In this document: one piece after another, positions 52,579-61,116 of the stretch
How positions within the stretch are numbered: the stretch's first letter is position 1
Layout of the letters: each line of letters opens with the position of its first letter
Assembly (NCBI RefSeq): GCF_003149185.1
Contig: NZ_QGDO01000002.1
Location: 124,001-188,000, forward strand
DNA: 64,000 nucleotides
Source of the DNA: Sediminitomix flava
GTDB taxonomy: Bacteria; Bacteroidota; Bacteroidia; Cytophagales; Flammeovirgaceae
Direction: 5' to 3'
Made by a program: the position numbers and the translations under genes
Notes under the pieces: generated by a model
Told to the model about the DNA's origin: nothing
What the model saw: only the letters and a program-made list of their open reading frames with translations
Databases searched by the model: none

Positions 52579-53565
52579 ATGACAAATTGTGAAAATATGA
52601 CTTTAGATGTAATCATAATAGGTGGAGGACCTATCGGGATGGCTGCCGGTATTGAAGCTCAAAAGAAAGGACTAAACTATCTAATTATTGAAAAAGGATG
52701 TTTAGTTAACTCTTTATTCAATTACCCTGCGAATATGACCTTCTTTTCCACTTCCGAAAAATTGGAGATTGGAGGTGTTCCTTTTATCTCACATAACCCA
52801 AGACCAACAAGAAGAGAGGCGTTAGAATACTATAGAAGAGTTCAAACAAAATGGAATCTTAATATCCATTTATTTGAAGAGGTAAACGAAGTACAGAAAC
52901 TTGGCCCAGAACAGTTTGAGGTTAAGACCAATAAAGTGGAATACTTTAGTAAAAATATAATTGTAGCTACAGGTTTCTATGGTTTACCAAACTTAATGAA
53001 CATAGAAGGGGAAGATCTTCCAAAGGTAAAACACTATTATGATGATCCGCATCTATATTCTTTTCAGAAGATTGTAGTTGTCGGAGCTGCCAATTCAGCA
53101 ATTGATGCAGCTTTAGAAACTTACAGAAAAGGAGCCGAAGTCACTTTAGTCATCAGGGAAGAAGAAATAAGTCAGCGTGTAAAATATTGGGTAAGACCCG
53201 ATATCATAAATCGTATAAAAGAAGGAAGTATAAAAGCTTACTTCAATTCTAGTTTAAATTCTATTTCAGAACAAAACGTCATCATTGAAACACCTGAAGG
53301 TTCTTTTGAGATAGAGAATGATTTCGTTTTAGCAATGACAGGCTATAAACCCGATTTTAGCCTTTTAGAAAAAATGGGTATCATTTTAGCAGAGGATGAG
53401 TTGATGACTCCTAGTTACAATGAAGATACTCATGAAACTAATGTAGAAGGTATATATTTAGCTGGGGTTATTTGTGGAGGTATGCAAACCAACACATGGT
53501 TTATTGAGAATTCACGTGTTCATGCTGAAATAATAATAGAAGAAATTAGCAGAAAAGTACAATAG
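52579..53565 (+). CDS. ypdA: YpdA-family FAD-dependent thiol-disulfide reductase
   Basis: 328 residues resembling thioredoxin reductase, with the FAD motif VIIIGGGPIGMAAGIEA (11-27), an NAD(P) motif VVVGAANSAIDAAL and C-terminal GIYLAGVICGG. The CxxC active pair of thioredoxin reductase is missing. This matches YpdA, which reduces bacillithiol disulfide. Bacillithiol synthesis genes (bshA-C) are not in this window. An outer-membrane barrel gene follows after 50 bp and may be co-transcribed. Confidence 0.85.
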   Translation: MTNCENMTLDVIIIGGGPIGMAAGIEAQKKGLNYLIIEKGCLVNSLFNYPANMTFFSTSEKLEIGGVPFISHNPRPTRREALEYYRRVQTKWNLNIHLFEEVNEVQKLGPEQFEVKTNKVEYFSKNIIVATGFYGLPNLMNIEGEDLPKVKHYYDDPHLYSFQKIVVVGAANSAIDAALETYRKGAEVTLVIREEEISQRVKYWVRPDIINRIKEGSIKAYFNSSLNSISEQNVIIETPEGSFEIENDFVLAMTGYKPDFSLLEKMGIILAEDELMTPSYNEDTHETNVEGIYLAGVICGGMQTNTWFIENSRVHAEIIIEEISRKVQ

Positions 53566-53615
53566 TTAATTATTTTGGATATTATTTCAGTGTAAATAGA
53601 TTAATACTAAAACTA

Positions 53616-54263
53616 ATGAAACTAATATCCAATCCACATAAAATGCTGAAAGCCTTTTTAGGTCTACAGTTCGTAGTCGCCATTCTTCTTTTATCTCCTT
53701 CCATTTCAAATGCCCAAGGAATTATGGTGGGTGCCAGAGGAAATATCAGTATGACAGGTATGAGTGCACCTAAAGCAGGCTTCAAATTTTCACAAGGCGT
53801 AGGCTTTACTGGTGGTGTACTTTTAAATGTTGCCTCTAGTGACTTATTTTCCATACAACCAGAATGGAATTATTCATTCTCTAGCATGGAAGCAAAAGGT
53901 ACAAAGCTAAAATTATCCTATTCGCAGATTCCTATCCTATTTAAACTTTCAAAAGGTTCTAATCTAAGATGGTTTGTAAATGGAGGCCCTGCTATCAATC
54001 TTTTAATGGAGGCAAAAGAGGAAGGAAGCATCGCAATTTCTGATGGCAGTTTAGCACCTCAAGAAAACCTCAATAGAAGCGTTAAAAACACTTTAGATGC
54101 CTACAATGTATCTCTACTATTTGGTGGTGGTGTCATTGTGAAGAACATCTTGGTTGAACTTCGCTATAATCTAGGGTTAAGTGATATCGCACCAAACGAT
54201 AGTAATTATATTTATCGTACAAGAGGTCTAGAATTATCTATTGGGTACGTTCTTTTTCTCTAA
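53616..54263 (+). CDS. PorT-like small outer-membrane beta-barrel protein
   Basis: 215 residues with a signal peptide ending SISNAQ (an ATG at codon 10 is an alternative start). The mature part has eight or so amphipathic strands (GIMVGARGNISMTG, LFSIQPEWNYSF, LSYSQIPILFKL, LRWFVNGGPAINLL) and ends in LSIGYVLFL, a typical barrel terminus. This is the OMP_b-brl_2/PorT-like fold. Function unknown; a role in surface assembly cannot be shown. Confidence 0.72.
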   Translation: MKLISNPHKMLKAFLGLQFVVAILLLSPSISNAQGIMVGARGNISMTGMSAPKAGFKFSQGVGFTGGVLLNVASSDLFSIQPEWNYSFSSMEAKGTKLKLSYSQIPILFKLSKGSNLRWFVNGGPAINLLMEAKEEGSIAISDGSLAPQENLNRSVKNTLDAYNVSLLFGGGVIVKNILVELRYNLGLSDIAPNDSNYIYRTRGLELSIGYVLFL

Positions 54264-54290
54264 ATGTACTTTCACTCTCATTCCTTACAA

Positions 54291-54324
54291 ATTGAATAAT
54301 TCCCCTATAACGGAATTATTCAAT
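54291..54324 (+). terminator. Terminator after the PorT-like gene
   Basis: Stem AATTGAATAATTCC/GGAATTATTCAATT (about 13-14 bp) around CCTATAAC. The T-run is short (TTTCTCC), so termination may be partial. Confidence 0.65.
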
Positions 54325-54438
54325 TTCTCCTCAGATTTTTATTTATATAACAAGCTTGGGTTAGTCTCTTCCAATAAAAATCCCGACCTTTGCGGTTAGC
54401 TTAGAATCTATTTCTGACTATCAAATTATATAACATAT

Positions 54439-56919
54439 ATGTATCAGAGAATTGTCAAAGTACTTTGGGTAATTTTTGGTATAGGTTTGCTCTGTCTTGT
54501 TTTATGGCCATTTGCCATCAAAAACAACTGGGGAAATCTGGTAGGAAAAATGCCTGACCCAAAGGTATTGGAGAATCCTAAAAATGACTTAGCATCCGAA
54601 CTGTATTCAGCCGACGGAGTTTTATTGGGAAAATATTTTCGTTATAACCGTACAAAGGTACCTTATGACTCACTTTCCACTAATTTGATTGATGCACTGA
54701 TCTCATCTGAAGATATCCGATACTTTGATCATAGTGGTATCGATATGATCGGTACATTTGCAGCCCCTTATTATTTGCTTAAAGGAAATAAGCGTGGATC
54801 AAGTACGATTACACAACAGCTTGCTAAAATTCTTTTTAGAACGCGTAGAGATGAAGGTCTGCAAGGACTTTTAAACAGTGGCTACGGTTTTTTGCCAACC
54901 GTAATCAATAAGTTCAAAGAATGGGTTCTAGCCTATGAACTGGAAAAAGCTTATACCAAAGAAGAGATCATCGAAATGTATATGAATACGTTCGAATTTG
55001 GTAGTAATGCCTTTGGTATTGATGTAGCAAGTAAAACTTTCTTTGATACGACTCCGAGCCAACTTACGGTTTCTCAATCAGCAATGCTTGTTGCTATGCT
55101 CAGAAACCCTACAAAATATAGCCCTGTTTATCACCCAGAAAAAGCGAAAGAAGCTAGAAATGTGGTGCTAAATCAGATGGCTAAATACAAAGAAATTGAT
55201 AAAGTAGAGGCTGATTCATTGAAAAGTGCAGACTTAGGACTGCAATACAATGTAGAAAATCACGTAAAAGGTCTTGCGCCATACTTTAGAGCCGAAATCA
55301 GAAAAGTACTGCTTGACTTCTGTCGTCAGCAAAACTTAGATTTGTTCTCCGATGGTCTAAAAATTTATACGACGATTGATTCAAGAATGCAGAAATATGC
55401 TGAAGAAGCCGTAAATCAGCATATGAAGCATCAGAACAAACTGTTCAAAGATCACTGGAAAAGACCTAGCCATATCAAAGCCAATGATTACAACTGGGGG
55501 CCTTGGATTGATAGAGAAGGGAAACAAATTGAAGGTTTTCTAAAGTATGAAATGAAGAAAACACAGGCTTACAGAAACATGCGTAGAAAATACGATGGTG
55601 ATTCTGTAAAAATGTGGAATGAACTTACTAAGAAAAGAGAAATGACTGTCTTTTCATGGACTGCTGATGGAAATGAAACAGACACCCTGTTCAGTTCTTG
55701 GGATTCACTCAATTACTATAAGCAGATGCTTCATATGGGTATGATGAGTATGGAACCTGGAACTGGTAAAATTAAAGCTTGGGTAGGTGGTGTTGATTTC
55801 AAATACTTCAAATACGACCAAGTAAAACAAGGTTACAGACAACCAGGTTCGACCTTTAAACCTTTGTTGTACTCTGCAGCCATGGACATCAACCTTCAGA
55901 GATACAATCCTTGTACAAAAGTTTTGGATGTTCCTGTAACATTTGAACCAAGTGAAACAGGTAGTGGAGAAAGCTGGACACCTAAAAATGCGGGTCCTTA
56001 TTCTGGAGAAGAAATGACTCTTCGTCAAGCAATGGCTCGATCAGTGAATACAGCTGCGGCTAAATTGGTAAAAGAATTAACACCACAAAGGCTAGTTTCT
56101 TACGCTAGAGATAAATTCGGATTCAAATACATGAGAGATAAGCACTTTAACTTCATGTTGAGTAAATCTGAAAGAGCTGATGGTGTTTCTGGATATAATA
56201 AAAAGCCAATCAATGCTGTCCCTGCACTATGTTTGGGTACTGAAGATGTTTCTATCTATGAACTAACAGCTGCTTACGGTACTTTCTTCAATAAAGGAGT
56301 TTGGACTGAACCGCTTTTCATTACGAGAATAGAAGATAAACATGGACGTGTAATTGCCGAGTTTACTCCTCAAAAGATTGAAGCTCTTTCGGAAGAAAAA
56401 GCGTACTTGATGACTTATATGCTAAGAGGATCTAACGAAGAATCAGGTGGTACAACACTTGGTTTGCACCGTTACAACTTCAAAAAGGATAAAGAAACTG
56501 GTCAGGTATATCAAGTAGGAGGAAAAACAGGTACCACCTCAAACTTCTCGGATGCTTGGTTTGTTGGAGCTACAAGTGACTTTATGACTGGTGTATGGAG
56601 TGGTGGAGAAAACAGAAGTATTCACTTCAGATCAATCACTTATGGTCAAGGTGCTAGACAAGCTATGCCTGCTGCAGCAATCTTTATGGACAAAGTTTAT
56701 GCTGATTCAGCTTTATGCTCAGACTTAAATTATACAAGAGCAGACTTTGCAAAACCTTCAAGACCTTTAAGCGTACGTTTAGATTGTATTGATGAATTGA
56801 TTGTTGCTCCAGATTCTGCTTTAGTAGAAAATGATTCTCTAGTGCAAGAAGTAGATTCTCAAAAGCAAGAGTACTTTATTCCATCTGATGTAGATGATGA
56901 AGATGAAGATATCTTGTAA
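54439..56919 (+). CDS. Penicillin-binding protein 1A-type transglycosylase/transpeptidase
   Basis: Bifunctional peptidoglycan synthase of 826 residues. One N-terminal membrane helix (about 8-28) anchors it in the inner membrane. The GT51 domain (about 60-250) has EDIRYFDHSGID and GSSTITQQLAK. The transpeptidase domain has SxxK at Ser471-Lys474 (GSTFKP), SxN at Ser535-Asn537 and KTG at 696-698. The C-terminus is acidic (SDVDDEDEDIL). A GACCTTTG sequence near 54389, one mismatch from the -7 consensus, may be its promoter. It polymerises and crosslinks the cell wall. Confidence 0.94.
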   Translation: MYQRIVKVLWVIFGIGLLCLVLWPFAIKNNWGNLVGKMPDPKVLENPKNDLASELYSADGVLLGKYFRYNRTKVPYDSLSTNLIDALISSEDIRYFDHSGIDMIGTFAAPYYLLKGNKRGSSTITQQLAKILFRTRRDEGLQGLLNSGYGFLPTVINKFKEWVLAYELEKAYTKEEIIEMYMNTFEFGSNAFGIDVASKTFFDTTPSQLTVSQSAMLVAMLRNPTKYSPVYHPEKAKEARNVVLNQMAKYKEIDKVEADSLKSADLGLQYNVENHVKGLAPYFRAEIRKVLLDFCRQQNLDLFSDGLKIYTTIDSRMQKYAEEAVNQHMKHQNKLFKDHWKRPSHIKANDYNWGPWIDREGKQIEGFLKYEMKKTQAYRNMRRKYDGDSVKMWNELTKKREMTVFSWTADGNETDTLFSSWDSLNYYKQMLHMGMMSMEPGTGKIKAWVGGVDFKYFKYDQVKQGYRQPGSTFKPLLYSAAMDINLQRYNPCTKVLDVPVTFEPSETGSGESWTPKNAGPYSGEEMTLRQAMARSVNTAAAKLVKELTPQRLVSYARDKFGFKYMRDKHFNFMLSKSERADGVSGYNKKPINAVPALCLGTEDVSIYELTAAYGTFFNKGVWTEPLFITRIEDKHGRVIAEFTPQKIEALSEEKAYLMTYMLRGSNEESGGTTLGLHRYNFKKDKETGQVYQVGGKTGTTSNFSDAWFVGATSDFMTGVWSGGENRSIHFRSITYGQGARQAMPAAAIFMDKVYADSALCSDLNYTRADFAKPSRPLSVRLDCIDELIVAPDSALVENDSLVQEVDSQKQEYFIPSDVDDEDEDIL

Positions 56920-56941
56920 TTGAATATAGATTTTCAACATT

Positions 56942-56981
56942 AAAAAATCCTCATACACGTTGTTGTATGAGGATTTCTTTT
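56942..56981. terminator. Bidirectional terminator after PBP1A
   Basis: Perfect 13-bp stem AAATCCTCATACA (56945-56957) with TGTATGAGGATTT (56964-56976). T-runs on both sides serve the PBP gene and the convergent small gene. Confidence 0.9.
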
Positions 56982-56986
56982 TACAA

Positions 56987-57238
56987 TTAAATTTCTTTAG
57001 GCAATCGAATCGCTTTGATATAAGGAGTCAATTCTTTGAAAGTAACTTCATGTACTTCATCTGGTTCTTCAGAGTTATGATCATAAATTACTTCTACGAA
57101 AATCTGTCTCATATAATAGAGCGCTTTTTTGTTAGTTTTGCATACGATCTCTATTAATTTCTCACCGTAGCTTGATACACATAGATATTTACTTTCTATG
57201 GGCTGTTTGTTGAAGTACTCAATAGATGATACGAACAT
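56987..57238 (-). CDS. Small protein of unknown family (paralogue A)
   Basis: 83 residues, cytosolic, no signal or membrane segment. I do not recognise the family. It shares a pattern with the next gene upstream: an N-terminal strand, a YG pair (SSYGEKLIEIV), a core strand FVEVIYDH matching YIEVTYRN, and a C-terminal LTPYIKAIRLP matching VSFPLKAL. The ATG, length and terminator just after the stop support a real gene. The two genes are separated by 46 bp and may be one transcript. Confidence 0.55.
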   Translation of the reverse strand: MFVSSIEYFNKQPIESKYLCVSSYGEKLIEIVCKTNKKALYYMRQIFVEVIYDHNSEEPDEVHEVTFKELTPYIKAIRLPKEI

Positions 57239-57284
57239 AATAGTTAAGGAAAATAAAGGAGTCTTAAATGGTTTAAGCGGACCC

Positions 57285-57542
57285 TCAACTTTTGTTTGAT
57301 CGCATACTCAGAGCTTTAAGTGGAAAACTTACATTCTCCAAATAGCGTAGCAGTTGTTGGTCTTCTTTTACTTCTAATACACTTTCGATTTTTAGCATAT
57401 TACGATATGTAACCTCTATATACGAATTGTTCAATGAAAAAAGAACTTTTCTTCGATCTCCGTACTTAGTTTCTGCCAAAAAATAACCATAATCTAAAAG
57501 TAATTCAATTCTAAAATCAAGGGGTATATTATTAAAGCTCAT
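57285..57542 (-). CDS. Small protein of unknown family (paralogue B)
   Basis: 85 residues, cytosolic, no recognised family. Shared features with its downstream neighbour are YFLAETKYGDRRKV against YLCVSSYGEKLIEI, YIEVTY against FVEVIY, and similar C-terminal ends. The pair looks like an old tandem duplication. It lies in a 880-bp region between PBP1A and NhaC that otherwise holds only the NhaC promoter region. No toxin-antitoxin signature was seen. Confidence 0.55.
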   Translation of the reverse strand: MSFNNIPLDFRIELLLDYGYFLAETKYGDRRKVLFSLNNSYIEVTYRNMLKIESVLEVKEDQQLLRYLENVSFPLKALSMRSNKS

Positions 57543-57799
57543 AGAGAAGTTGTTTGTTAAATGATTTTTTAGCTGAGTTAGTTTTTTTAGTACAGTAGTA
57601 CCTTTTCTTTCATCTCTATAAAGTAAATCTATACCCTTTTAATTCGAGAATAGATTCACTTTCATCCTATCTTCCTATAAAGTCTTTAAAAATCCATTAT
57701 ACAGAACTACCCGTTTATATTCCACTTTTGTTTTTGTACTTTCTTTATCTTAAATTTTAATTCTTTATGAAATTACGACTTGCGATCTAACTAAAAACG

Positions 57800-59290
57800 A
57801 TGAACACATTTAACAAACCAGAAACTAAAAGGAAACCAACAATATGGGAAGCACTCATTCCGATTGTTTTCCTAATTGGAATGCTCATTCTCAATGTACT
57901 TACTTTTGGAGATGCAGGAATGGATGGTTCCATTCAGATTATCCTGATTTTTTCAACCGCAATTGCCTCTATAATTTTATTAAGAAGAGGGTATTCATGG
58001 GAAGAATTACAAAGTGGAATTGTCAAAAGCACTATGTCTGCTTATCCTTCTATCCTCATTCTTTTACTAATCGGGGCCTTAGCTGGTTCTTGGATGGTGA
58101 GTGGTATAGTTCCTGCCATGATTTATTATGGCCTTAAAGTATTGAACCCTACCATTTTCCTTGTTGCAAGTTGCTTGATTTGTGCATTGGTATCTGTTGT
58201 ATCAGGAAGCTCATGGTCTACTGTTGCCACTGTCGGAATTGCTCTTTTAGGTATCGGAAAAGCATTGGGTTTTAGTGAAGGATTGATAGCTGGAGCAATC
58301 ATTTCTGGAGCTTATTTCGGAGACAAAATCTCTCCACTATCAGATACAACGAATTTAGCACCTGCTGTATCGGGCACTGATCTTTTTACACATATCCGAT
58401 ACATGATCTACACAACAGTGCCTACATTTATCATAACCTTAATAATTTTCTTGGTACTTGGCTTAAATGGAAATGGAGATATTGATCCTACAGCTCAAGT
58501 AAGTGGCGTTCTTTCTGCCATAGAAAATAAATTTAACCTTACTCCTGCCCTATTTCTAGTTCCTGTAATTGTATTTATACTAATTCTGAAAAAAATGCCT
58601 GCAGCTCCTGTGCTTTTGATCGGCTCTTTACTAGGGATTGTTTGGGCTTTTATTTTTCAAGGAGATAGCCTTTTAGAAGTTGCCGGTGAAAATGTAGACC
58701 ACGCTTATTTCAGAGGTGGAATGCAAGCCTTATTCGGAGATATTTCATTGGTTACAGAAAGTGACATGGTCAATGATCTTCTCTCTGCTGGTGGTATGGC
58801 AGGTATGCTAAACACCGTTTGGCTAATCTTGATGGCTATGGCATTTGGTGGGGTAATGGATGCAGGAGGCTTACTTAAAAAACTTACAGATAGTCTTCTT
58901 ACGCTTGTAAGTTCAGAGACTTCATTAGTAGGAAGCACTGCTTTTAGTTGTATTTTTCTAAATGTTACAACCTCAGATCAGTATATGTCTATTGTGGTAC
59001 CAGGAAAGATGTATGCTGATGCCTTCAAAGAAAAAGGTTTAGCACCAGAAAACTTGAGTAGAACCTTAGAAGACACGGGTACTGTAACTTCAGTTCTTGT
59101 ACCTTGGAATACATGTGGAGCAACACAAGCAGGAGTTTTAGGAGTACCTACACTAGAATATTTCTATTATTGCTTCTTTAATATGATGAGTCCTATTATG
59201 ACAATGCTTTTCATAACTTTCAAAATAAAGATCAAAAGGCTAAAAGAAGAACGTACTACAGAACCTGTTTCAGAAGTTGTTGAAGCCTAA
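57800..59290 (+). CDS. nhaC: Na+/H+ antiporter NhaC family
   Basis: 496-residue polytopic inner-membrane protein. NhaC-type signatures include VVSGSSWSTVATVGIALLGIG, GAIISGAYFGDKISPLSDTT (the ISGAYFGDKxSPLSDTTN block is diagnostic), and LNVTTSDQYMSIVVPGKM. It exports Na+ in exchange for H+, or acts in organic-anion-linked exchange as in malate/lactate antiporters of the same family. Single gene with terminator. A marine habitat would fit. Confidence 0.92.
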   Translation: MNTFNKPETKRKPTIWEALIPIVFLIGMLILNVLTFGDAGMDGSIQIILIFSTAIASIILLRRGYSWEELQSGIVKSTMSAYPSILILLLIGALAGSWMVSGIVPAMIYYGLKVLNPTIFLVASCLICALVSVVSGSSWSTVATVGIALLGIGKALGFSEGLIAGAIISGAYFGDKISPLSDTTNLAPAVSGTDLFTHIRYMIYTTVPTFIITLIIFLVLGLNGNGDIDPTAQVSGVLSAIENKFNLTPALFLVPVIVFILILKKMPAAPVLLIGSLLGIVWAFIFQGDSLLEVAGENVDHAYFRGGMQALFGDISLVTESDMVNDLLSAGGMAGMLNTVWLILMAMAFGGVMDAGGLLKKLTDSLLTLVSSETSLVGSTAFSCIFLNVTTSDQYMSIVVPGKMYADAFKEKGLAPENLSRTLEDTGTVTSVLVPWNTCGATQAGVLGVPTLEYFYYCFFNMMSPIMTMLFITFKIKIKRLKEERTTEPVSEVVEA

Positions 59291-59327
59291 TTATTTGCTA
59301 GTAACTTTCTAAATTCTAGGATATATT

Positions 59328-59370
59328 ACGGTTGGATTTTTAAAGCTTTCTTTATACTCCAACCGTTTTT
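59328..59370 (+). terminator. Terminator of nhaC
   Basis: ACGGTTGGA (59328-59336) pairs with TCCAACCGT (59358-59366) across a 21-base loop, followed by Ts. Confidence 0.8.
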
Positions 59371-59387
59371 CTTTTACATAATAGGCT

Positions 59388-59921
59388 ATGCAAGTACAAA
59401 CCATTTTTGAAACGGAGCGACTTTTTCTCAGACCTGCAAACGAAGAGGATGCAACTTTTTACCTTGAACTGATGAATTCACCAAAGTACATTGAATTTAT
59501 TGGTGATCGTAATGTAAGGTCTGTTTCAGATGCTATTGATTATATCAGAGAAAAAATCTATCCGCAGTATGAACGATTGGGGTACTCCGCTTATACGGTA
59601 ATCAGAAAATCGGATGGTAAAAAAATAGGTACTTGCGGATTGTATGACCGAATCGGGATTGAAGGAATAGATATTGGTTTTGGATTTTTACCCCAATTCG
59701 AAAAGCAAGGTTATGCTTTCGAAGCTGCCTCTAAACTAAAGGAAGTGGCTTTTGAAGCATTTGGAATTACTACAATAAGTGGAATTACTACAAAAGAGAA
59801 TTTTGCCTCTCAAAAGTTATTAGAAAGGTTAGGGCTAAAGCAAATAGGTACTCAAATTCTTCCAACCGAAACTGAAGAACTACTTTTATATAGCCTTAAA
59901 AGAGAACTCAGATCAAACTGA
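59388..59921 (+). CDS. GNAT-family N-acetyltransferase, RimJ/RimL type
   Basis: 177 residues. TERLFLRPANEEDATFY is the typical opening, IGTCGLYDR and IDIGFGFLPQFEKQGYAFEA form the acetyl-CoA core, and TKENFASQKLLERLGL is the characteristic last helix. The substrate (ribosomal protein N-terminus, amino acid or antibiotic) cannot be told. It follows the nhaC terminator and precedes the NTF2-like gene. Confidence 0.85.
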   Translation: MQVQTIFETERLFLRPANEEDATFYLELMNSPKYIEFIGDRNVRSVSDAIDYIREKIYPQYERLGYSAYTVIRKSDGKKIGTCGLYDRIGIEGIDIGFGFLPQFEKQGYAFEAASKLKEVAFEAFGITTISGITTKENFASQKLLERLGLKQIGTQILPTETEELLLYSLKRELRSN

Positions 59922-59980
59922 AATTCACTTTTTATCATAAATATTTAATTGTCAACAGACTAAACTATATCGTGTCAAAT

Positions 59981-60862
59981 ATGAAAAAATTCATAGCAAT
60001 AATCACACTATTACTCTCCACTTCTTTCTTTGTCTCAGCACAAGATATCGACAAACAAGAAATCAAAGCAACAATACAAAAGCTTTTTGATGGGATGAGA
60101 GCAAGTGATAAAACGGCTGTTGAAAATGTTTTTGCACCAAATGCTCAATTATTCACAATAGTTGGTGGAGAAGGTGAAACCAATGTAAGAAAAGGAAAGC
60201 TTGAAGATTTTTTAAATGCAATCGCAGCCCCTCACGAGCTAGTTTTTGATGAAAGAATCTGGTCTTACAAAATAGAAACCGATGGGATGTTGGCTACAGC
60301 ATGGACAGAATATACATTCTTTCTTGGAGAGCACATGAGTCATTGTGGTGTAAATGCATTCCAACTATACAAAGCAGATGAAGAATGGCTTATTCTGCAG
60401 ATTACAGACACAAGAAAAAAATACGATTGTAAAACTGAGCCTACTAACAATTCGCAACTAACCAAAGAACTTGATCTTCTATTGGACAATTGGCATAAAG
60501 CTGCTGCGAAAGCTGATGCTGATGCATATTTTGGAAAAATTGCTGAGTCTGGAATTTACCTAGGAACAGATAAAACTGAGCGTTGGACAAAAGAAAAATT
60601 TTGGAGCTTTGCAAAACCCTACTTTGACAAAGGAAAAGCATGGGACTTTAAAGCGACAAAAAGAGATATTGTCTTTGGTGAAAACAATAAATATGCTTGG
60701 TTTGATGAACTTCTGGATACATGGATGGGAACTTGTAGAGGTTCAGGAGTTTTGAAGTTTGAAAACGGAGAATGGCTCATCGAACAATACAATCTTACGG
60801 TCACTGTACCGAATGACAAAATTCAAGATGTGATAAAAGCCATTGGAGAAAATACCAAATAA
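59981..60862 (+). CDS. Exported protein with two NTF2/SnoaL-like domains
   Basis: 293 residues from the ATG at 59981; the GTG at 59972 would put three residues ahead of a good signal peptide (MKKFIAIITLLLSTSFFVSAQ region) and is unlikely. Two NTF2-like domains follow: about 22-145 (TIQKLFDGMRASD, VFAPNAQLFTIV, TAWTEYTFFLGEH) and about 155-285 (LLDNWHKAAAKADADAYFG, WTKEKFWSFAKPYFDKG, LLDTWMGTCRGSGVL). No catalytic residues are obvious. Likely periplasmic ligand-binding or enzyme of unknown substrate. Confidence 0.78.
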   Translation: MKKFIAIITLLLSTSFFVSAQDIDKQEIKATIQKLFDGMRASDKTAVENVFAPNAQLFTIVGGEGETNVRKGKLEDFLNAIAAPHELVFDERIWSYKIETDGMLATAWTEYTFFLGEHMSHCGVNAFQLYKADEEWLILQITDTRKKYDCKTEPTNNSQLTKELDLLLDNWHKAAAKADADAYFGKIAESGIYLGTDKTERWTKEKFWSFAKPYFDKGKAWDFKATKRDIVFGENNKYAWFDELLDTWMGTCRGSGVLKFENGEWLIEQYNLTVTVPNDKIQDVIKAIGENTK

Positions 60863-60895
60863 GCTGAGAACAACAGTTCTACTTTTTAAAACTAG

Positions 60896-60937
60896 CTGTC
60901 AATTTCCTTAGACTATTTAAGGGAATTGACAGTTTTT
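60896..60937 (+). terminator. Terminator after the double NTF2-like gene
   Basis: A 15-bp stem with one T-G wobble (60896-60910 with 60918-60932), followed by five Ts. Confidence 0.92.
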
Positions 60938-61116
60938 ATTTCTGAGATATCCATCTTTCCATCCTCTAAAAACGATACTTTAACTTCATATTAAGTCGCT
61001 TTAAGACTTTTCTCTTTAGCAGATTGTATGATTTCAATAGTTTTACTTCAGCTCTTTATTAAGAGTGAATCAAATCAGCTAATTTACTAAACCAAGAAAA
61101 GTTACTTACAAGTGGC

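Noticed and set aside
56960-57157. 65-codon + strand frame opposite the small gene at 56987-57238
   Set aside because: Begins within the PBP1A terminator and is the complement of a better-supported - strand gene.
57844-58137. 97-codon frame inside nhaC
   Set aside because: Alternative-frame shadow of a strongly conserved transporter gene; cysteine/tryptophan-rich composition is implausible.
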